Shown here: positions 56,687 through 64,000 of the stretch, one piece after another
Layout of the letters: the number at the start of each line of letters is the position of its first letter
Position numbering within the stretch: the first letter of the stretch is position 1
NCBI GenBank assembly: GCA_014529385.2
Contig: CM043960.1
Location: 117,064,043-117,128,042, forward strand
Source: Adiantum capillus-veneris
Lineage: Eukaryota > Streptophyta > Polypodiopsida > Polypodiales > Pteridaceae
DNA length: 64,000 nucleotides
Direction of reading: 5' to 3'
Translations under genes and position numbers: made by a program
Notes under the pieces: model-generated
What the model saw: the letters and a program-made list of their open reading frames with translations, nothing else
Database searches by the model: none
Told to the model about the DNA's origin: nothing

Positions 56687-58138
56687 ATGTATGCTGACAC
56701 ACATGCTTATGTTAACAATTGTACTATATGTAGTGCCAAACGACCGGTGGATCACGCGACACTGTTTCGAGTAAACATTGCACCTGTATGGAGTCAATAT
56801 ATCATTGATTTCTTAACAACAAGGACATTTCCTGAAAACATAACAAAAGCGCGAAAAAGGGCTATCGAGTTGGAGGCTCGCGACTTTAATTTAATTGGAA
56901 ATCAACTCTACAAGCGAGGAAAGGACAATCAACTTAGAATCTGTGCGAGTGAAAGCGAATACCTGCTAATTCTAGAACATGCACATGGAGGAATAAGTGG
57001 AGGTCATTTTTCACGCGATAAGACGGCAAAAATTGTCTTAACCGCAAGAATATGGCGGCGTACATTGCATATGGATGTTGAGGAGTTTGTAAAGCGTTGT
57101 GACGCATGTCAGCGCACTAAGGTGCCGATAAAGAGAGATGAGATGCCACTACGGCCAATGATGGGAGCATGGGCATTTGCAAAATGGGACATTGATTTTG
57201 TGGGGCCTATTTCACCCCCTGCATATCGCACCCATACCCAATATATCATTGTGGCTACGGACTATCTCACAAAATGGGAGGAAGCTAAGGCAACACAAAA
57301 TGCAGACACAAGAACCACTGCACAATTTTTGTATGAGAATGTCTTTCTACGATATGGATTACCAAAATAAATTGTCAGTGATCGAGGAACACATTTTCTT
57401 AATGAAGTCATTGAATATCTGCTAGAGGAATGCATGGTCATACATAGAAAATCTTCTCCATATCATCCACAGGCAAATGGACAAGCTGAGGCCACAAATA
57501 AAACACTATGCACTGTTCTGACTAAAATTGTATCAGAGTCAAGGACAGACTGGGATCAACAGTTACACTCAACACTATGGGCATACAAGGTAGCTTACAA
57601 AACATCAATCGAAACAACACCGTACAACATGGTGTTTGGACTAAACGCTATATTACCCATAGAGTTTTTAGTTCCAACTCCACGAGTAGCGAAACAATTA
57701 GAATGGACAGGGCATGAGCTCTCTTCAAGAATAGATGATCTTGAAAAGCTAGATGAACTTCGACTAAGAGTTGTAGCTTCGATCTATGCTAAAAAGAGAA
57801 GACAAAAAGAGTTTTTTGGCAAGCATGTGCGCACCAAAGAGTTCAAAACAAGTGATTATGTACTTGTTTATACTTTGAAGCAACATGCCAAGAAACTTAA
57901 AAAGCGAGGGATGGGACCCTTTGTGATTAGTGACTTATCACAAAGTGGAGCTGTCAAACTTGCTACATTGGCAAGAGAAGAAATGCCAAATTGGATTAGT
58001 GGGTGTCGGTTAAAAAAGTATTATTTACCACTAACACAGGATATGCTTCAACAAATCCATCAAGAAAAAAAACGAATGAAGGAGAAACAGAGGGTACAAG
58101 AAGAAGCCCAATGCTATTCGACTAAAGAATTTTGGTGA
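56687..58138 (+). pseudogene. Gypsy-A integrase
   Basis: One frame with a single TAA (about 57368) where Glu is expected. It starts at the end of a first zinc-finger-like unit (YVNNCTIC). After a spacer comes a complete HHCC finger (LILEHAHGGISGGHFSRD ... FVKRCDACQRTK). The core has D-D-E residues in KWDIDFVGPI, VSDRGTHFLN and HPQANGQAEATNK. The C-terminal part contains TPYNMVFGLNAILPIEF and KKRGMGPFVISDLS...SGCRLKKYY, a Gypsy GPY/F-type end with no chromodomain. Residue style fits Tat-like Gypsy of conifers (from memory, untested). Confidence 0.9.
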
Positions 58139-58145
58139 AGACACA

Positions 58146-58500
58146 GTGGAACCAATAATTGTAGTCAAAGTGGGTAGCAATCAAGTTGAATCGACGGCAT
58201 TGCTTGATTCTGGGGCTCAAGCAAATCTGATTTCTTACAAATTATATAAACAGCTCAAGCCCAAAGATCAACTACATCCTACTCCACAAGTGCTGGAAAG
58301 TAGTACATCACATTCACTAAGAATATTCGGCTGGACTATATTGCATGTACAAATACATCAATATATTTACCCCCACAAGTTTTACGTGGTTGAAGATGTG
58401 AGCACACTGTACCCCATGTTGTTGGGATAACCTTGGCAAAAAGAGTATAATGTGCAGATAGATTGGAATTCGGATACAGTCAAAATTCAGCATGCACAAG
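58146..58500 (+). pseudogene. Second retropepsin-like domain after integrase
   Basis: In the +1 frame relative to the integrase end, overlapping or directly following it. It reads VKVGSNQVESTALLDSGAQANLISYKLYKQL, so DSGAQ is an aspartic protease active site. Then come LRIFGWTILHVQI, HKFYVVEDV and LYPMLLG-stop-PWQKEY, which matches the usual ILLGRPW C-terminal motif except that TAA replaces the Arg codon. All elements of a retropepsin fold are present over about 110 residues. It differs clearly from the first protease at 48.0 kb. No ATG is compelling; it may have been a pol extension. Confidence 0.75.
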
Positions 58501-59318
58501 AACAACAGGTGGTAGCCTTTTCCCAACAAACCCGGAAGAACCAGATGACAGCACCACAATCACTGGATAAAGAACCAAAAGGATGGGTGCCACTAAAGAA
58601 CAACACGATACCCATGGAGAACAACCAGGGAACTATCAACCATGTTCACTACAAACATAAAACAACACAGACCGCAGTGAAAAGATCAAGGTTAGCAACA
58701 TGTGAAAAACAAGTATGAGTGCGGAAGGATAGAGGTGACATGGCATACAAACCACAATACAACAAAAGAAGTCAGCAGAAGAACGCAGTTCAACCAATAA
58801 CCACGGGAATAAAAAAGATATGGATCCCAAAGAGAATGCTCAGTAACAACTTAAATGCGACTTGCATTTGGATCCCAAAACCAAAGCAACAGGAACTCCC
58901 TTCAGTACAAGCAACACCAGCATGCAGAAACACACTACATATGAAACAGGCAAACCAATCTATGTGGGTGCCGATCAGCAGCACAACAATGACGACCATG
59001 GACGTGGCAATAAACCTACAAAAATCTCCAAAACAAAGCTACAAATGGAAAGAAAAAGAGAAAAATACTACGGCCAATTCCGCCACGACAATTCTCTCCA
59101 CGGAGACAACCATGGCCATATCGACAGTAGCGGCAAACCAAGCGACTTTTGCAAGAAATACGATCAAACAGAGAGTTGTGGAGTTACAACTTTTACTTGC
59201 AAAGAAAATCCGCCAACCAAAATCAACAACAAACAGGAAACCTCGACGTCGAATGTCAATAAGTATCTTGCTTATTCCCTCCTCTCGCACAGCATTGATT
59301 TTTCCATGCATTGATTGA
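58501..59318 (+). pseudogene. 3' ORF with repeated W-V/I-P motifs
   Basis: Continues after the second retropepsin in overlapping short frames (58452-58718 and 58719-59318). It is Gln/Asn/Thr/Lys-rich and repeats a Trp-Val/Ile-Pro motif: GWVPLK, KIWIPKRM, CIWIPKPK and SMWVPIS, about 15-60 residues apart. The rest is low complexity and I recognise no domain. It may be a nucleic-acid-binding or linear-motif protein of the element. Confidence 0.4.
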
Positions 59319-59419
59319 GTATGCATCAAATAGGGCCACATTACACGGCCGAGCATTAGCACAATTTTTAACCCATGCACACACATACACCGAGGCGATA
59401 CCTTGTCATCCGGGAGGAC

Positions 59420-60240
59420 TCCGACTAGGAGGGGGGAGGCATTCTCAAATGCAGACCCAATGAAGGTAAAAAGAGAAAAAAAGGACATGTTTTTCACTAT
59501 TTTGAAGGGTTTTCGTTTGATTGCAAAATTTTTTGGACTAACCTAAGTACATATGCCCTTATACAGCATGAATCTACAAGTATATGGGGCCAAACGCCAA
59601 ATCAGGCCCCTAGGTGTGTGTATATATGTAAAAATAGCCATTTTTCGAACAAAATATTGGTAAAACGGAGAAATCCGGCCATAAAAATTTCATATGAGTG
59701 TATATAGTGTTTTGCGGTGATGTTTTTTAATTATTAGGATTTTTGGGGATTTTTTGGGTTTAATTTGCTATTTTCTTTTTAATTTTACTAATTATCGGCA
59801 GAAAAACTTCAAAAATACAAAAAGCAGATGAAATACGATTGTAATAAAAAACAAAAAATATGGGGATAATCAGTGACTATAGGAAAACCTATGGTACAAT
59901 GGGGGTGCAATTATGTGAATGGAGCGGAAGGCGTGTTTTGGCCAGATTTTGACCGAAACGTCAAATTTCTCGGAAACTGGGCAAATGGAGTCCAAATCAA
60001 GAATTTTTTGAGCCTAAACTGCATCTCGCAAGAAGTTGGGAACACATGTCAAATTTTATAGAAAGTGGTTCGTGGACCCCCATTATAAGATTTTTTCACT
60101 TCACTTAGAGCTCATTTCTACTATTTCCTTCTTGAGAGAGAGAGCTCTTGCCACCTAGAGAGAACCGGACTTCCAGCTGCTTCTACGACGCGCACAACCA
60201 CCCGACAGGCTCCAGATATGAGAGGTAGGCTCACCACCTT
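59420..60240 (+). repeat. Candidate polypurine tract and LTR
   Basis: Two purine tracts (AGGAGGGGGGAGG near 59427 and AAAAAGAGAAAAAAGGAC near 59470) precede TGTTTTTCAC at about 59489, a possible LTR start. CCATTATAAGA near 60080 could be the TATA box. The right boundary is not found. It could be the 3' LTR of Gypsy-A or the 5' LTR of the next element, whose leader follows. Its sequence is not like the LTR at 25645. Confidence 0.4.
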
Positions 60241-61030
60241 GATCTTTTCGCGTATGTTTGATGTTTTGTCGCAAAAACTAGTGTAGGGTTCACACGGGAA
60301 ACGAGTAGTAGAGACCTACAGGTAGAGGTGGCCACCTAACGGCTAACCCAAAATCAATAAGGCTTCATCGGAGGTTTACCATAGCATAGGAGACCACTCT
60401 TGAATGCACAAATGCGGCAAAAAAACCATTGGAAAAAACCCTAACTTTTAGAGGCCTGCAAGAGGCCACCAAATGGTAAATTGGTGGAAAGGCGCCCAAA
60501 CGCTACCAAAAGTCATGGGTAGGAGCATCTCGACATGCTCTACAAGGCTATATAGCCCACATGGCCATAAGGCGACCCGAAGCGGGACTAAGCGTCCGAA
60601 ACGGCATCAGACACACAAAGCATCAACTAGCTCTCACGACCAAACCGGATGTCTGTTTGCCACCAAACTTCATGAGCGACATTCCTAGACCATCAACAAC
60701 CAAGTCCTATGGTGGTAGACCACCACAAATCATCAACAGCATGCAAACGCAACCATGGGCGCTTCCAGAGCGACAAATTGCCAAACGGAGCTCCCAATGA
60801 AGCCAAAGCCAACAAAAACCATATGGCAAGGATCCCCAAGGAACCATGAAGCTATGGAGACTAACATCAAGAAATTTCATCGCCGAAAAGCACTCCAAGA
60901 GTCAAAAAACGGCTCAGAGGCTCTAAAAGCCAAACAGGGAGTTTCTATCTATCTTTTTGACTTTTTTATTGAAATAGGGCTTAAAGGGGACTCAGGGGGG
61001 CTCAAGGCATGCACCAGTAGCAGTTCTCAT
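60241..61030 (+). other. Unassigned stretch, probable leader or LTR end
   Basis: Only short overlapping frames, none with a recognised domain. I looked for a primer-binding site and found none that is convincing. Confidence 0.3.
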
Positions 61031-61307
61031 ATAAAATTCATCAGGAGTAGGATGTCTCAAGGCCATGTTTTGGAACCAAACTCAACATCTCACCTCATAC
61101 ATAGTCTATACATGCTAACCATCAAGTTTCATTACATTTGGAGAAGAGTTGACCTCATATGGCATCAAAAAACAGAAAGTCAGAGAATAGAGGTAATAAT
61201 GGCTCATAGACCTACCAAAACTAGTCCAAATCACATGAAACTTGCACAATATACTCATTAGCACATTGCCCAGCTAACTGTGGGGTCAGATATGAAAATT
61301 AATGAAA

Positions 61308-61333
61308 TAGACATCCTACACGTAGGATGTCTA
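61308..61333. repeat. Leader palindrome, copy 5
   Basis: TAGACATCCTACA then CGTAGGATGTCTA, one central mismatch. Confidence 0.9.
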
Positions 61334-61592
61334 TTTGACCTATTTGACCTCCAGCTGGTGTTTTTGAGTTCTAGATGTCTTTAAAACACCTCCACAAGCT
61401 CACATATCAAATTTCAAGCCATTCCCATCACATTTAGCCACCAAAACCTCCAAGATGCACTTTTTGAGCCTAAAAACACTACACATGCTCTTAACAACAC
61501 CAATGCTTATCCAAATCAAAATCTAAGAGCAGGGCCATGTTCTACATGCTAAGGGCTACCCACAGAACCAACTTCAAGTCATTTTGAGAAAA

Positions 61593-61618
61593 TAGACATC
61601 TTACGTGTAGGATGTCTC
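61593..61618. repeat. Leader palindrome, copy 6
   Basis: TAGACATCTTACG then TGTAGGATGTCTC, 285 bp after copy 5. Both arms carry changes. Confidence 0.85.
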
Positions 61619-61877
61619 CAGTGTCATATTGACCTTCTGTGCAGGAATTGACTTCATGGGAGCCTCTTACATGGTATAAGAAGCCTATATATCAAATTTC
61701 CACCCAATTGAATATCATTTGCCACCTGTTTAGGACATCCTACCCAATTTGTGAGCCAAAAGCCTAAATCTGCTCAAAATTGCACTTTTTGATGCCCAAA
61801 CCCAATTCCAATTACATAGCCATGTTGCACAAGTCAAGGGCCACAAGCTTGTCAATTTTCACCAAAAACAGAGAAGG

Positions 61878-61903
61878 TAGACATCCTACGCGTAGGATGT
61901 CTA
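61878..61903. repeat. Leader palindrome, copy 7
   Basis: Perfect palindrome (arm TAGACATCCTACG), 285 bp after copy 6 and about 170 bp before the ORF at 62072. Confidence 0.92.
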
Positions 61904-62071
61904 CATGATTATTTTTCAGCCAAAAATCTATTGTGGGCACATGCAGGGTTTCCCTAGTTCCTTTTGGGTTCTTATTTCAATTTTCAAGTCATTTGGGTAG
62001 TCAGAACTCAGTTTATCAGCAGCTAATATGTAAAAAACGCTAACTTTGGACTACTGAGTGCAACAGGATCC

Positions 62072-63163
62072 ATGGCAGCCACAAAATCACCTGCAAAGAA
62101 GAAGAGGATGAGCATCAAGGACTACTTAGAAGAAGTGGAGCCTTTTGTTATCCTAGAGGGAAACCTGAAGCCAACAAGCACTTCTATTCAAGATGACCTG
62201 CTAGAGGCCAATGATCTGAGAATCTACCAAGGAGTCTTTAAAGATCCGAAGGGAAATGCAGTGGAGCTACCCATGATACCTCGAGAGCTCAATGAATTTG
62301 TCAAGAGAAAGATGGGGGATTACTTGGAGAAACTGGATCTCCAAAATTACTTTGAAGACTTGCCAGCAGGGATTGATGTTAAAAGAGTGTGGGAATTTGT
62401 CACCACAATCAAAGAGGATGGCATAGCCCGAGTTACAGATCTCCAAGGCAAGCCTAATACAATGATTGTCATCACAGAGAAGGTGGTGGCAGCAGCACTT
62501 GACATCTCTAACGAAGGAGACAATGTGACAAAGAGGCGAGATGACATTAAGGTCTACTCGGAAAAGAATAATAACTATACATTTGAAGATATTGCAAACC
62601 CAAAGGTGGCTATCATGAGCCAACTATACAATCAATACTTCCACATATGTACCAAGCGGCCACAGAAATACAGGATGCCACCTGGAGCTATTGCAACCAC
62701 TTTCACCTGGGCAATGCAGAAGAGAAAACCAAAAGAGATAAATTATGCCGCTTACATCCACGACAATCTTGTGAAGATGGGGACCAAAACTCCCACCTAT
62801 ATTGTACCTGGTGAGTTGATAACAAAAGTCGTTTATGGAGCATTGCATGCGAAGGGAAACTGGCCTCTACCTCCCTCACAAAATGATTGGCTCAAGCTGA
62901 AGGAAGACAAAGAAGAAGAACCTCCTAAGGTGCCCAGGCTAGCCACAAGGTTGAAGTGTCGTTTAGATACAGTGCTAGAAGAGCCGCCAGAGCCAAAGAA
63001 GGGAAAGAAAGAAACTCTACAGGTGCCAATCAAGGAAACAAATTCACAGAAAGCGGCAAGGCTAGAAAGAGTGATGGAAAGCTTCAGAGCCGAAAGAGCG
63101 CTAAAGGGGGATCTGAGCGAGTTATGGAAGCCATCCCTTGAGGCTATGTCTGGATCATCTTGA
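62072..63163 (+). CDS. Element 5' ORF, plant-transposon-protein-like
   Basis: ATG 62072 (MAATKSPAKKKRM, a basic start) opens 363 codons to TGA. The middle part (residues 65-270) has RELNEFVKRKMGDYLEKL, VITEKVVAAALDIS, PPGAIATTFTWAMQKRK and YIVPGELITKVVYGAL. The order and style resemble the putative plant transposon protein family found in Athila/Tat-type elements (named from memory; weak). The C-terminus is Lys/Glu-rich (EPPEPKKGKKE). It stands directly after the palindrome leader, where Gypsy-A has the unrelated-looking ORF1. The frame is intact. Confidence 0.5.
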   Translation: MAATKSPAKKKRMSIKDYLEEVEPFVILEGNLKPTSTSIQDDLLEANDLRIYQGVFKDPKGNAVELPMIPRELNEFVKRKMGDYLEKLDLQNYFEDLPAGIDVKRVWEFVTTIKEDGIARVTDLQGKPNTMIVITEKVVAAALDISNEGDNVTKRRDDIKVYSEKNNNYTFEDIANPKVAIMSQLYNQYFHICTKRPQKYRMPPGAIATTFTWAMQKRKPKEINYAAYIHDNLVKMGTKTPTYIVPGELITKVVYGALHAKGNWPLPPSQNDWLKLKEDKEEEPPKVPRLATRLKCRLDTVLEEPPEPKKGKKETLQVPIKETNSQKAARLERVMESFRAERALKGDLSELWKPSLEAMSGSS

Positions 63164-64000
63164 AGGATTCACAGGGACCGGTTTGAAGATTATATCAAGA
63201 ACCTCGAGATCTTAGATGCTACAGCGGAGAATATCCCAAATATTCCGTTTACAGAAGAGGAGGTGGACGAAGTGAGACGGCAGCTCTGCTAGAAGAGCAG
63301 GAAGGCCAAGAAAGAGAGAGGAAAACAAAGGCGGATTAGGATATCGAGAAGAAGCAACCAACTCCACCATCAAGCTGAGAATCCAGCCCACCACCATCAC
63401 CACCTCCTCTTAGTCCTCCACAAACCCAACAAAAAGAGAAATTGAACAAACCTGATGGGCAAAAAGATTCCAAGGAAGAGAATAACAAAAGGCAGAAGTT
63501 GAGGCAAAAGATGAGAAGCCAGATCCAGAAGAAAGAAACTATAGAATATTTCTTGATCTCCTAGCTGCTGGGTACTCTCAAGAAGAGGCAGCTAATGCAG
63601 CTTTTGAGTTGTCGAGCACAAGACCCAAGGAATATATGCAGAGCGCTCAGTTAGTGGAGTTGAAGGAGATGGCCACAGATACATTGGATCTATAGCCACC
63701 AACCAATGATTGGGATGTAGTGATGCAAAAACTCACCGGGCTCAGAGCAAGGTTGATGGCCACTGAGATTGAAATTGATAATCTCAAAACAAATAAAGTT
63801 CAAATCAAAGCTGAAGTGGACTCACTGTAAAAATAGGACCAAGAGAACATAGAGAAACAAACAAAGCTGCAAGCCGATCTGGACGCGGCACTACAAAGAT
63901 GCCAAGAGATGGAACGACAGAGTCAGGCAACAGAACAAAAGCTTCAAAGAGCAGAGGAGGAGTACAAGAAAATCATCAAATCACTAACAGATGCGGAGAA
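63164..64000 (+). pseudogene. Decayed continuation with coiled-coil tail
   Basis: After the stop, pieces in several frames continue: NIPFTEEEVDEVRRQL (about 63235), a Pro-rich part (63360-63420), and YRIFLDLLAAGYSQEEAA near 63540. A long heptad-rich region (LRARLMATEIEIDNLKTNK, LQADLDAALQRCQEMERQ) then runs to the window edge, interrupted by TAG and TAA. It is probably the rest of the element's gag-like polyprotein. Confidence 0.45.

Larger units (their letters stand above)
61031..61903 (+). repeat. Leader of a second Gypsy element with degenerate 285-bp tandem units
   Basis: Units 61308-61592 and 61593-61877 start with the palindrome and share further words at matching positions (ATATCAAATTTC, TGCACTTTTTGA, GCCATGTT). 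The region is homologous to the Gypsy-A leader at 28.9-29.6 kb (for example the 50 bases before the last palindrome). Confidence 0.65.

Overview
The window is repeat DNA from a large plant nuclear genome. It is packed with Ty3/Gypsy and Ty1/Copia LTR retrotransposon fragments, Penelope-like retroelement (PLE) sequence, one LINE-like scrap, microsatellites and a satellite block. I see no single-copy host gene that I recognise. The Gypsy polyprotein style and the endonuclease-less PLE suggest a non-angiosperm vascular plant, most likely a gymnosperm such as a conifer. That is inference and was not tested by any search.

Layout. 0-8 kb: LTR-like fragments (direct repeat 137/1916, a tRNA-iMet-type primer site at 2245, an inverted LTR-like pair at 2.67 and 7.8 kb), a 34-bp minisatellite and a roughly 480-bp fold-back repeat at 4.72-5.2 kb. 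8-20.3 kb: decayed Gypsy gag (8.1 kb, 16.6 kb), a minus-strand Gypsy integrase (11.8-12.66 kb) with its 3' region, the truncated 3' end of a Copia element (12.66-13.46 kb), an unrecognised 259-codon open frame (13.47-14.25 kb), long (CT)n and (CT)/(CA) tracts, and a LINE fragment. 20.35-22.1 kb: a satellite with a strict 152-bp period. 23.8-25.6 kb: a Gypsy 5' end with gag, cut off by another LTR.

25.6-59.4 kb is a nested complex around one Tat/Athila-like Gypsy element (here Gypsy-A): 5' LTR (25645-26512), tRNA-Asp-like primer site, a leader with repeated 26-bp palindromes, a PLE inserted in the leader, ORF1, gag, pol, a second retropepsin-like domain after integrase, and a 3' ORF. A 5.2-kb block (PLE 3' half, leader, ORF1, part of gag) occurs twice in direct orientation (27147-32380 and 36160-41350), nearly identical. 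The upstream part of the second copy holds a full-length-looking PLE with ORF1 and a reverse transcriptase but no GIY-YIG domain. Within Gypsy-A the gag segment (40032-47678) is inverted relative to ORF1 and pol. The two breakpoints share the 8-mer AGGTAAGA/TCTTACCT in inverted orientation, and undoing the inversion puts gag and pol in one reading frame. Copia-1 (41833-47301) sits in the inverted gag and Copia-2 (51141-56684, perfect 5-bp target duplication CTATG) sits between RNase H and integrase.

59.4-64 kb: a probable LTR, a second leader with the same palindrome at exact 285-bp spacing, and an element ORF (62072-63163) followed by a decayed coiled-coil tail running off the window.

How it works together: nothing here looks like an operon or host pathway. 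The genes are retroelement replication modules, nearly all broken by stops or frameshifts. Several stops fall at tryptophan, glutamine or arginine codons, as expected from cytosine-methylation decay.
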